From Bacteroidales bacterium (lineage in GTDB: Bacteria > Bacteroidota > Bacteroidia > Bacteroidales > UBA12077), in NCBI GenBank assembly GCA_030156305.1, contig JASGMZ010000178.1, forward strand, positions 1 to 6,245: DNA of 6,245 nt, given 5' to 3'. Below the pieces are notes generated by a model that saw only the letters and a list, made by a program, of their open reading frames with translations, did no database searches and was not told where the DNA came from. A program made the translations under genes and the position numbers. Numbering within the stretch: position 1 is the first letter of the stretch; every line of letters starts with the position of its first letter. Shown one piece after another: positions 1-6,243 of the stretch.

Positions 1-1424
1 ACTCTAAATGGTACCATAATGGCGTTTTTGGTAGCATCATCAATCGCTTTCTTCCGTATGGCTTTTTCTTCGTCCGTTTTTTTAGGTAACCCAAAAGCAT
101 CCATAATTTTATTAAAAGCATCGGTATCTTCGTCAACTAATTTTAACAGCTCTTGTTGATATTGCATGCCTTTTTCTGCCCAGTTGGAGAATTCTTCCCA
201 ACGGCCGTCCCATCCGCGTTTATGTGAAGAAAGGTTAGCTACCATCGTTCCTAAAGCTACTCCCATGGCTCCCATATATGCCGATACCGATCCGCCACCG
301 GGAGCAGGAGACTCAGATGCTGTTTCGTCAGCAAAACCGGTTACGGTTAAATCCACCAGTTTCTTTTTCTTCTGTCCGGCAGCCATTTTATATTCAATGA
401 TTTTCTCTTCGGGTTTAAATTTATACAAATCATCTAATCCAAGGGATTTTACGGCAATTTTTATGATTTCTTTTTCAGGGATACCCACCGAACGATTTTG
501 TTTACGCAGGAAATATTTTCCCGCATCGATCATGGCTTTTAAGGGCACTAACCCTACCAGTTCAGAACCGGTAACTCTTACACCCCGTTCATCCGCTTTT
601 TTACAAACCTCATCAAATGCTTCGTGTACCGATGTAATGGAAATATTGGTTAAGTTCATGGATATTTGGGCAATACCGTATTCATCAATAAACCAACCAA
701 TGGCTTTAACTGCTTTTAATGAGCCGGGAATCCATACTTTCTTCCCATTTTCATCCAATACCGGTTTACCGGTTATTTTATTACCTTCCCGTTTTACGCG
801 TCCTTTTTCACGCACATCAAAGGCAATGGCATTGGCTCTTCGGGTGGATGTAGTATTTAAATTAATATTATAGGCTACTAAAAAGTCTCTTGCTCCTACT
901 GCTGTAGCACCAGCTTTAGCATTAAATTCTGCAGGCCCAAAATCGGGTTTCCATTCCGGTTTGCTTAATTTATCTTTTAGTCCTTCATATTCACCGGCAC
1001 GACAATTGGCAAGGTTTTTACGCACATCGGAAAAAGCTGCATTCTCATAACAATATATAGGTATACTTAATTCTTCACCAATACGTTTAGCCAGTTTACG
1101 GGCATACTCAACGGTTTCGTCCATTGTGATACCAGCCACAGGGACTAAAGGACATACATCCGTAGCACCAAAACGGGGATGCGCTCCTTTATGATGACGC
1201 ATATCAATTAATTCGGAAGCTTTTTTTACTGCTTGAAAAGCGGCTTCGCATACTTCATTGGGTGTGCCTACAAAAGTAACAACGGTTCGGTTGGTTGCTT
1301 TTCCGGGGTCAACATCCAACAGGCTTACACCTTCGATCGACTCTATTTCATGGGTAATTTGTTTGATTATTTCCATATCGTTCCCTTCGCTAAAATTGGG
1401 AACACATTCGATTAGTTGTTTCAT
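1..1424 (-). CDS. ftcD: Bifunctional glutamate formimidoyltransferase / formiminotetrahydrofolate cyclodeaminase, C-terminus cut by window edge
   Basis: The reverse strand reads open from an ATG at 1424 to the window edge: 474 full codons and no stop, so the 3' end lies outside. The protein should transfer the formimino group of N-formimino-L-glutamate (histidine degradation) to tetrahydrofolate, then deaminate the product to 5,10-methenyl-THF in the cytoplasm. Seen: the N-terminal start MKQLIECVPNFSEG is typical of the formiminotransferase domain. RHHKGAHPRFGATDVCP spans residues 76-92, with His82 (codon 1179-1181) matching the catalytic His of the family. The transferase part runs to about residue 340. 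The cyclodeaminase domain follows, with SPAPGGGSVSA at 372-382 and an acidic VDEDTDAFN stretch at 430-438. Fused enzymes are usually about 540-570 aa (recalled), so perhaps 70-100 residues are missing. No hut genes are visible in the window. The start codon has an AT-rich leader without a clear Shine-Dalgarno. Confidence in identity is high. Confidence 0.95.
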   Translation of the reverse strand, partial: MKQLIECVPNFSEGNDMEIIKQITHEIESIEGVSLLDVDPGKATNRTVVTFVGTPNEVCEAAFQAVKKASELIDMRHHKGAHPRFGATDVCPLVPVAGITMDETVEYARKLAKRIGEELSIPIYCYENAAFSDVRKNLANCRAGEYEGLKDKLSKPEWKPDFGPAEFNAKAGATAVGARDFLVAYNINLNTTSTRRANAIAFDVREKGRVKREGNKITGKPVLDENGKKVWIPGSLKAVKAIGWFIDEYGIAQISMNLTNISITSVHEAFDEVCKKADERGVRVTGSELVGLVPLKAMIDAGKYFLRKQNRSVGIPEKEIIKIAVKSLGLDDLYKFKPEEKIIEYKMAAGQKKKKLVDLTVTGFADETASESPAPGGGSVSAYMGAMGVALGTMVANLSSHKRGWDGRWEEFSNWAEKGMQYQQELLKLVDEDTDAFNKIMDAFGLPKKTDEEKAIRKKAIDDATKNAIMVPFR

Positions 1425-1486
1425 ATTTTTATTTTTTAATTTTTATTTCGTTGTTTTCTAGCATATCATTAACAAAATATTTTTTT

Positions 1487-1565
1487 ACGCAGAGGACCGC
1501 CAAGATTAACAAAGTTTCGCTAAGAAATCTTGTGTTTTAACTTTGTGATACGTTGTGAAACTCGT
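1487..1565. repeat. Degenerate 'cgcagagg/cgcaaag'-type intergenic repeat
   Basis: This stretch between the hydrolase stop and the ftcD start reads acgcagaggaccgccaagat, then continues with caaagtttcgctaagaaatc and a tail ending gtgaaactcg. It resembles, from memory, the family of short intergenic repeats built of cgcagagg/cgcaaag units seen in many bacterial genomes, here heavily mutated. It holds two interleaved perfect 7-bp inverted pairs: CAAGATT (1501-1507) with AATCTTG (1526-1532), and CAAAGTT (1510-1516) with AACTTTG (1539-1545). A third pair, AGTTTC/GAAACT, lies at 1513-1518/1557-1562. It could fold in the RNA downstream of the hydrolase, but no U-tract marks it as a standard terminator. 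Family membership is inferred. Confidence 0.5.
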
Positions 1566-1593
1566 AAAAGACATGCGGATTTTAGGGTGTGTT

Positions 1594-2685
1594 TTATTTG
1601 AATCGATAAGCTGCTTTTTCTAAATCATCCACTATGTTAATTTGTTTTGGTGGATTTAAGTATTGTCCTATGAATTGGTAAATTTTAACGCGAATATTTC
1701 TGGCCTCTTTGGTATCCATTCTATCGAATGAATGGCCGCCCGGGACATCCTGGAAAATTTCATATTCAAATTTTTTACCATCTGCTTTAAGCGACTTTAT
1801 GAGGTGCTCCACTTCAAGCACATTTACATCATTATCATTAGTATTGGTATGGATAAGCAATGGAGTGTTTTGGAATTTGTGAGTATTCCATGCCGGAGAT
1901 CTTCTGCGATATTCATTTACATCTTCATAAGCCGTTTTACCAATATGATAATCAGCTGAATATAATGCTCTGTAGCTGTCAGTATAATATCCCATGCGGG
2001 AAATTAAATCACTTACAGGAACACCGGCAAAAGCTACTTTATAATGTTTTGGATGATTAAAAATATTAAAAAGCGTGATTAATCCACCATGGCTCCATCC
2101 AATAATTCCTACCCGGTTTTTATCTACAATATCATAGTTATCAATCATAAACTGACGGCTGGCATCTACATCCTCTACCTCTAATCCTCCGTAATCAATT
2201 TTTTCGTAATGTGCCTTGCCGTAGCCAGTACTGCCTCTGTATTCTGCTGCTACCACAATATACTGCTGTGCCATTAATTCACGAATAATATGCGTGTAAT
2301 ACGTTGTAAAATCAGCATGAACACCGCCATGTGGTAAAACAATCAGAGGATATTTTTTGGATGGATCAATATTTTTTGGAATAAAAGTATATGCCCAAAA
2401 TTTTACCGGATTACCCGCACCCATTGCTGTCGGGTTTTCTTCTTTCCATTTAGGGGGCCCATAAATGTATACTTTGTCAACAAAAGCTACATCACCAACT
2501 TTTTGATTCCATAGTACATCATCGGTAAGTTTTTCCAACCGGTCTAATCGATGATTTAAATACTCCATTTGGGTATTTAACGTTTTTATAATTTCATCTT
2601 TATCTTCTGAAGTAGTTTGTGCCTCTACTATAAATGGCATTATAACGAGGCTCAATACAATCATTAGGAAATAATTTTTTCTCAT
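1594..2685 (-). CDS. Secreted S9-type (prolyl oligopeptidase family) alpha/beta hydrolase
   Basis: This 363-aa protein is probably exported: MRKNYF is followed by a hydrophobic core (residues 7-20) and a likely signal peptidase I site after VEA (residue 22). Residues about 27-55 are rich in heptad-like Leu/Ile among charged residues, so a short coiled coil is likely. The catalytic domain runs from about residue 95 to 345. Seen: LPHGG at 117-121, a likely oxyanion-hole region; EYRGSTGYG at 148-156, typical of S9 enzymes; the nucleophile elbow GWSHGG with Ser198; HTNTNDNDVNV at 279-289, with Asp284 the best aligned acid; and PGGHSF with His318. The triad looks complete. There is no beta-propeller, so a small peptidase or esterase is possible and the substrate cannot be assigned. 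It lies 60 bp downstream of dapF on the same strand with no good promoter seen between, so co-transcription is plausible. The first ATG gives the proper signal peptide. Confidence 0.88.
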   Translation of the reverse strand: MRKNYFLMIVLSLVIMPFIVEAQTTSEDKDEIIKTLNTQMEYLNHRLDRLEKLTDDVLWNQKVGDVAFVDKVYIYGPPKWKEENPTAMGAGNPVKFWAYTFIPKNIDPSKKYPLIVLPHGGVHADFTTYYTHIIRELMAQQYIVVAAEYRGSTGYGKAHYEKIDYGGLEVEDVDASRQFMIDNYDIVDKNRVGIIGWSHGGLITLFNIFNHPKHYKVAFAGVPVSDLISRMGYYTDSYRALYSADYHIGKTAYEDVNEYRRRSPAWNTHKFQNTPLLIHTNTNDNDVNVLEVEHLIKSLKADGKKFEYEIFQDVPGGHSFDRMDTKEARNIRVKIYQFIGQYLNPPKQINIVDDLEKAAYRFK

Positions 2686-2730
2686 AGTAACGTTGTTTTT
2701 GATTTTCTTATTGGACGATAATTATTAGTA

Positions 2731-2750
2731 AGTGTTTAAAAGTGTTTAAA
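2731..2750. repeat. Perfect 10-bp tandem duplication at the dapF stop codon
   Basis: AGTGTTTAAA occurs twice head to tail (2731-2740 and 2741-2750). The dapF stop codon (TAA, reverse complement of 2746-2748) sits inside the right-hand copy, so losing one copy would not change the protein. It is most simply a slippage duplication. A regulatory role for the downstream hydrolase is only a possibility. Confidence 0.7.
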
Positions 2751-3525
2751 ATTTATATTCTCCTTTAAAAACAAATTGCGCAGGGCCGGTAAGCCAAATA
2801 TCTGTAATTGTATTATTGCGATTTTTTTGAAAGGAAACACTTAAATCTCCTCCTCGTGTACTGATATCAAATGAATTTTTGTCAGTATTTAGTTTTGCAG
2901 AGGCGCAAATGGCAGCTGCCGTAGCTCCTGTTCCACAGGATAATGTTTCATCTTCAACCCCTCGTTCGTAAGTTCTCACAAAAAGATTGTGGCTATTCAT
3001 TTCAACAAAATTAACATTGGTACCCTTTGGGGCAAAACGCTTACTTTCTCTAATTTTTTTCCCTTCGGTATAAACGTCTATATCTTTAATATTTTGCGAA
3101 AAAATAACATAATGTGGTGAACCGGTATTCACAAAATAATTTTCATCCATTTTTAATACTTCTTTAACATCCCGCATTTGTAGGGCAACCATATCTTTTG
3201 GTTTGATTATAGCTTTATGTGTTCCGTCTATTGTATTAAATGTAGTTTCCTTATCGATGATTGCTAATGATTTTGCAAAAGCAACCAAACATCTCCCTCC
3301 GTTACCACACATGGAACTTTCGTTTCCGTCTGAATTAAAATAACGCATATTAAAATCTAGCGTAGGATGTTTTTCTAAAAACATTAATCCATCAGCACCA
3401 ATACCAAATCTGCGGTCGCATAGCTGTGTGATTTGTTTTTTGGTTAATTTTACGGAATTATTTCTGTTGTCAATAATTATAAAATCATTGCCAGTACCTT
3501 GATATTTCGAAAAAGTGAACTTCAT
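2746..3525 (-). CDS. dapF: Diaminopimelate epimerase
   Basis: This enzyme converts LL-2,6-diaminopimelate to the meso form, which feeds lysine synthesis and peptidoglycan cross-linking, by a cofactor-free two-cysteine mechanism in the cytoplasm. The 259-aa length is normal for the family. Seen: KYQGTGNDFIIID at residues 7-19, the usual N-terminal signature; RFGIGADGLM at 39-48; the first catalytic Cys73 in SSMCGNGGRC; and the second, Cys197, in ETLSCGTGATAAA, preceded by YERGVEDE. Both pseudo-symmetric halves are present and intact. The ATG at 3525 gives the canonical MKFTFSKYQGTGN start; a purine-rich AAAAAGAAG lies just upstream and might help ribosome binding. It is divergent from htrA across 160 bp and is followed on its own strand by the hydrolase. 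No convincing promoter was found for it on the minus strand. Confidence 0.98.
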   Translation of the reverse strand: MKFTFSKYQGTGNDFIIIDNRNNSVKLTKKQITQLCDRRFGIGADGLMFLEKHPTLDFNMRYFNSDGNESSMCGNGGRCLVAFAKSLAIIDKETTFNTIDGTHKAIIKPKDMVALQMRDVKEVLKMDENYFVNTGSPHYVIFSQNIKDIDVYTEGKKIRESKRFAPKGTNVNFVEMNSHNLFVRTYERGVEDETLSCGTGATAAAICASAKLNTDKNSFDISTRGGDLSVSFQKNRNNTITDIWLTGPAQFVFKGEYKF

Positions 3526-3582
3526 ACGCTTCTTTTTGTCTTATTATAAATTGATGTTAAAATCGTTACAATACTTTATTGT

Positions 3583-3602
3583 TTGTTAAATATTGTTAAA
3601 TA
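3583..3602. repeat. 10-bp tandem direct repeat upstream of htrA
   Basis: TTGTTAAATA occurs twice without a gap (3583-3592 and 3593-3602), and a related TGTTAAAA lies at 3555-3562. The 10-bp period is about one DNA helical turn, which suits a protein binding one face of the helix, but the sequence is very AT-rich and may be chance. It lies in the 160-bp divergent gap between dapF and htrA, upstream of the htrA -7 box. Confidence 0.4.
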
Positions 3603-3613
3603 TATTATATTAT

Positions 3614-3628
3614 ATGCCTTGCAGGCAT
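3614..3628. promoter_or_regulatory. 15-bp palindrome, possible operator in the htrA promoter
   Basis: ATGCCT-TGC-AGGCAT is a perfect inverted repeat with 6-bp arms and a 3-bp centre. It is a rare GC-containing island in an AT-rich gap. It ends exactly where the -7 box TAACTTTG begins, so it fills the spacer between the -33 and -7 positions. A protein bound there would compete with polymerase or act as a spacer-binding activator; this is inference. Confidence 0.4.
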
Positions 3629-3636
3629 TAACTTTG
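3629..3636 (+). promoter_or_regulatory. Candidate Bacteroidetes-type -7 box for htrA
   Basis: TAACTTTG matches the Bacteroidetes -7 consensus TAnnTTTG at every fixed position. It would start transcription roughly 45 bases ahead of the htrA ATG. No TTG sits at the usual distance (about 20 bases upstream); the nearest, at 3593-3595, is 33 bases away. The promoter may therefore be weak or activator-dependent. Confidence 0.5.
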
Positions 3637-3685
3637 TTAGTGTGATTAACAGCAAGTAAATTTATTAATTTAAATCTAATTTATC

Positions 3686-5173
3686 ATGAAAGCTATTAAT
3701 TTATTAGGAAATGTAGTGATATCATTATTATCAGCATTTTTAGCAATTATACTATATGCTAATTTTTACGAAAAAGAACTACAAACAGAGCCTGGTACAG
3801 AAGCTCATGAGCAAAGCACCTTAGAGTTATTGAATGATTCAAACCAGGTTAAGTTTACACAAATGCCGGTAAGTTTATCAGGAGAGATTTTTGATTTTAC
3901 TACTGCTGCCGAAAATAGTGTAAATGCCGTAGTTCACGTAACTTCAAAATATAACTTACGAAATAATTATTATGGTAACCCTTTATATGAATTTTTCTTT
4001 GGAGACCAATATTCGAGACAACCTGCAGTTTCATTTGGTTCGGGAGTAATTATTACTGATGATGGATATATTGTAACTAATAATCATGTCATTGAGCAAT
4101 CGGATGAAATTCAGGTAGTGTTGAATGACCGGCGAACATACACTGCCGAATTGGTAGGTACAGACCCAGGGACAGATTTGGCATTGTTAAAAATTGATGG
4201 AAAAGACTTGCCATTCCTCACAATGGGAAATTCAGATGATATAAAGGTGGGCGAATGGGTTTTAGCAATTGGTAATCCTTTTAATTTGACTTCAACCGTT
4301 ACAGCCGGAATTGTGAGTGCCAAAGCACGTAATATAAATATTTTACATGATCAACAATATCCTATTGAATCGTATATACAAACTGATGCTGCCGTTAATA
4401 AAGGGAATAGTGGCGGTGCTTTAGTAAATATGAAAAGCGAACTGGTAGGCATAAATTCGGCTATTTTGTCTCCTTCAGGAGCATATTCCGGATATTCATT
4501 TGCTATTCCTGTAAATATTGTTCGTAAAGTAGTGTCGGATATTATAAAATATGGCGAAGTACAACGAGCTGTATTGGGAGTTGAAATTACAAATATTACC
4601 AAAGAGTTGGTTGAGAAATATAATTTAGATAAAATAGAGGGAGTATTTATTGCAAGCGTTACTGATAATGGAGCTGCAAAAGAAGCAGGGTTAAAATCAG
4701 GTGATGTTATTTTAGAAATTAATAATGTTAAAATCAACAGTGTTGCAGAATTAACTGAACAAATTGGCAGATACAGGCCTGGAGAGAAAGTAAATATAAC
4801 CATTAAAAGAGCGAATAAAAAGAAACAAATAGAGGTGATTTTACGTAATATGCATGGAACCACAAAGATTATCAAAGCTGATGAATATTTAGCCATTTTA
4901 GGTGCTGATTTTCAAAAGCTAAGTGCTAGTGATCAAAGACGGCTGAGTATTGAAACTGGCGTAAAAGTGGTTGATGTAAAAGATGATGGAGCGCTTAAAA
5001 AGGCAGGTGTAAAAGAAGGTTTTGTGATTACTTATATTCAAGGAAAGAAAATTGCGCATGTTGATGATATTAAAAGGGTTATAAAAAATAGTGGGTATGG
5101 TGCTGAAATAGAAATAGAAGGAATGTATCCTGGGAGTAGATATATTTACGTTTATCGCGTAGAACTTGAATAA
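3686..5173 (+). CDS. htrA: Do/HtrA-family (DegP/DegQ-like) periplasmic serine endoprotease with two PDZ domains
   Basis: This is an ATP-independent protease/chaperone that degrades or holds misfolded envelope proteins. The 495-aa length fits DegP-like members. Seen: a hydrophobic N-terminal segment (about residues 5-27) with no obvious Ala-x-Ala cleavage site, so it may be a membrane anchor or a signal peptide. The trypsin-like domain covers about 70-290 and its triad is complete: His134 in TNNHVIE, Asp164 in GTDLALLKI and Ser242 in NKGNSGGAL. PDZ1 covers about 295-388, with GLKSGDVILEIN at 335-346. PDZ2 covers about 395-490, with GVKEGFVITYIQGKKI at 441-456, and is more divergent. The ATG at 3686 gives the hydrophobic N-terminus and has an AT-rich leader. 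The gene is divergent from dapF, is followed 85 bp later by rpoD on the same strand, and has a candidate -7 box at 3629. DegP versus DegQ cannot be told apart here. Confidence 0.96.
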   Translation: MKAINLLGNVVISLLSAFLAIILYANFYEKELQTEPGTEAHEQSTLELLNDSNQVKFTQMPVSLSGEIFDFTTAAENSVNAVVHVTSKYNLRNNYYGNPLYEFFFGDQYSRQPAVSFGSGVIITDDGYIVTNNHVIEQSDEIQVVLNDRRTYTAELVGTDPGTDLALLKIDGKDLPFLTMGNSDDIKVGEWVLAIGNPFNLTSTVTAGIVSAKARNINILHDQQYPIESYIQTDAAVNKGNSGGALVNMKSELVGINSAILSPSGAYSGYSFAIPVNIVRKVVSDIIKYGEVQRAVLGVEITNITKELVEKYNLDKIEGVFIASVTDNGAAKEAGLKSGDVILEINNVKINSVAELTEQIGRYRPGEKVNITIKRANKKKQIEVILRNMHGTTKIIKADEYLAILGADFQKLSASDQRRLSIETGVKVVDVKDDGALKKAGVKEGFVITYIQGKKIAHVDDIKRVIKNSGYGAEIEIEGMYPGSRYIYVYRVELE

Positions 5174-5197
5174 TTATATAATTCATAAAATGTGATT

Positions 5198-5227
5198 CAA
5201 ATTTTTATTGACAATAAAATCAATTTG
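5198..5227. promoter_or_regulatory. Extended inverted repeat over the rpoD -33 region
   Basis: The core TTTTATT-GAC-AATAAAA (5203-5219) is a perfect palindrome with 7-bp arms. It is extended by CAAAT (5198-5202) pairing with ATTTG (5223-5227), with a 3-base bulge on the right. The TTG of the proposed -33 box (5208-5210) is in its centre. It could be an operator, or a weak all-AT hairpin ending htrA transcripts, though no U-tract follows directly. Confidence 0.4.
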
Positions 5228-5238
5228 CTATAAATTCG
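5207..5238 (+). promoter_or_regulatory. Candidate rpoD promoter
   Basis: TTG (5208-5210, within TTGACA 5208-5213) lies 20 bases before TAAATTCG (5231-5238), which differs from the Bacteroidetes -7 consensus TAnnTTTG at one position. The spacing fits that promoter class. Read as a classical sigma-70 site it is TTGACA, 15 bases, then TATAAA (5229-5234), which is short. Transcription would begin roughly 12-17 bases before the rpoD ATG, giving a very short leader. Confidence 0.5.
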
Positions 5239-5258
5239 CAGAAATTTTAAAATAGCCC

Positions 5259-6119
5259 ATGAGACAACTAAAAATCACCAAATCAATTACCAACAGGGAA
5301 ACAGCCTCTTTGGATAAATATTTGCACGAAATTGGCAAAGAGGATTTGATTTCCGTTGAGGAAGAGGTTGAGTTGGCACAGAGGATTAAAAAGGGAGACA
5401 GGGCTGCTTTAGAAAAATTGACTAAAGCGAATTTGCGGTTTGTGGTGTCTGTTGCCAAGCAATATCAAAACCAGGGATTATCATTACCTGATTTGATTAA
5501 TGAAGGAAATTTAGGCTTAATAAAAGCCGCTGAGAAATTTGATGAAACCCGTGGTTTTAAATTTATATCTTATGCGGTTTGGTGGATAAGACAATCGATT
5601 TTGCAAGCACTTGCAGAACAGTCAAGAATTGTTCGATTGCCTTTAAATCAAGTGGGCTCATTAAATAGAATTAATAAAGCACTTTCACGGTTTGAGCAGG
5701 AAAATGAAAGAGCTGCTTCTCCTGATGAAATTGCCGATGCTTTGGATTTGCCAAAAGATAAAATTACGGATACCATGAGGGTGTCCGGAAGACATATTTC
5801 TGTGGATGCTCCTTTTCAGGAGGGCGAAGACAATAACCTGCTTGATGTACTTGAAAATGATGATTCTCCAAATGCCGATAATACGCTCATCAACGAATCG
5901 TTGATAAAAGAAATTGAACGTTCCTTAGCTACATTAACTGATCGTGAGCGAGATATTTTAAAAATGTTTTTTGGTATTGGTGTTCAGGAAATGACCCTCG
6001 AAGAAATTGGCGACAGGCTTGGGCTAACCCGTGAAAGAGTGAGGCAAATTAAAGAAAAAGCAATACGCAGGCTTAGACACACCTCACGAAGTAAATTGTT
6101 AAAAACATATTTAGGATAA
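5259..6119 (+). CDS. rpoD: Primary RNA polymerase sigma factor (sigma-70 group 1, Bacteroidetes SigA type)
   Basis: This is the housekeeping sigma factor that directs core RNA polymerase to most promoters. The protein has 286 aa and no region 1.1; that short form is the usual Bacteroidetes primary sigma. Seen in order: region 1.2 at about 15-48 (SLDKYLHEIGKEDLIS); region 2 at about 50-120, with NLRFVVSVAKQYQNQGLSLP at 58-77, the core-binding DLINEGNLGLIKAAEKFD at 78-95, and the -10 recognition helix GFKFISYAVWWIRQSI at 99-114; region 3 at about 125-200, with RLPLNQVG and SVDAPFQEGEDNNLLDVL; and region 4 at about 215-280, with the helix-turn-helix TLEEIGDRLGLTRERVRQIK at 246-265. The ATG at 5259 gives MRQLKITKSITNRETASLDK, the expected family start. 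The AT-rich leader lacks a Shine-Dalgarno. It follows htrA by 85 bp, with its own candidate promoter at 5207-5238. All regions are intact. Confidence 0.98.
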   Translation: MRQLKITKSITNRETASLDKYLHEIGKEDLISVEEEVELAQRIKKGDRAALEKLTKANLRFVVSVAKQYQNQGLSLPDLINEGNLGLIKAAEKFDETRGFKFISYAVWWIRQSILQALAEQSRIVRLPLNQVGSLNRINKALSRFEQENERAASPDEIADALDLPKDKITDTMRVSGRHISVDAPFQEGEDNNLLDVLENDDSPNADNTLINESLIKEIERSLATLTDRERDILKMFFGIGVQEMTLEEIGDRLGLTRERVRQIKEKAIRRLRHTSRSKLLKTYLG

Positions 6120-6144
6120 AACAATTTTTTAGTTTGTTTTTTTT
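6118..6144 (+). terminator. Weak candidate rho-independent terminator of rpoD
   Basis: AAAACAA (6118-6124) can pair with TTGTTTT (6134-6140) across a 9-base loop, followed by a T-run to 6144. The stem starts inside the stop codon and contains a single G-C pair, so it is weak. The long T-run right after the gene is the main support. Confidence 0.35.
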
Positions 6145-6145
6145 A

Positions 6146-6181
6146 GGAGCTGTCCAAAAAGTGTTTTTGTAATGTGTACAC
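6146..6181. repeat. Possible insertion-sequence end fragment with small hairpin and 8-bp palindrome
   Basis: The stretch begins ggagctgtccaaaaagtg, which recalls the terminal inverted repeats (…ctgtccaaaaagt…) of several transposases' elements; this is memory, not a search. It contains the hairpin CAAAAA-GTG-TTTTTG (6155-6169) and the palindrome GTGTACAC (6174-6181). No transposase or matching second end is inside the window. Confidence 0.3.
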
Positions 6182-6212
6182 TTCTACAGTCCAGCCTGAC
6201 AAAGAGAAGCGA

Positions 6213-6243
6213 ATGTTATCCTGAGCCTGTCGAAGGGTGACAT
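6213..6243. repeat. Dispersed intergenic repeat unit (atcctgagcctgtcgaagg type)
   Basis: The motif atcctgagcctgtcgaaggg at 6218-6237 closely matches a short repeat commonly met between genes in many bacterial genomes, often written tcatcctgag…tcgaaggatga (recalled). The flanks ATGTTATCCT (6213-6222) and AGGGTGACAT (6234-6243) pair fully in RNA with two G-U wobbles around an 11-base loop. A hexamer AGCCTG also occurs upstream at 6193-6198. The repeat may extend beyond the right edge. Confidence 0.6.

Noticed and set aside
166..873. Plus-strand open frame of 235 codons
   Set aside because: It lies wholly antisense to ftcD, whose domains and catalytic motifs are clear; the plus-strand translation has no recognisable motif and is Ser/Pro/Phe-rich as antisense frames often are.
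1233..1461. Two short overlapping plus-strand open frames near the ftcD start
   Set aside because: Both are antisense to the conserved formiminotransferase N-terminus and show no start-site or protein features of their own.
1425..1486. Promoter for ftcD on the minus strand (TATTTTG near 1475)
   Set aside because: The spacing inside the element is one base short of TAnnTTTG and no -33 box stands out, so it is not listed as a feature.
4351..4896. Minus-strand open frame of 181 codons with hydrophobic stretches
   Set aside because: It is antisense to the htrA protease and PDZ1 domains; the apparent membrane segments mirror charged/Asn/Lys-rich codons of the real gene.
5172..5183. AATTATATAATT palindrome at the htrA stop
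   Set aside because: It is made only of A and T in an AT-rich gap, so chance is the simplest explanation, and no T-run follows to make it a terminator.
5228..5458. Minus-strand open frame of 76 codons over the rpoD start
   Set aside because: It is antisense to conserved sigma regions 1.2 and 2 and has no independent support.
5259..6119. Absence of sigma region 1.1 as a truncation
   Set aside because: Primary sigma factors of Bacteroidetes normally lack region 1.1, and the start matches the family's usual N-terminus, so the gene is complete.
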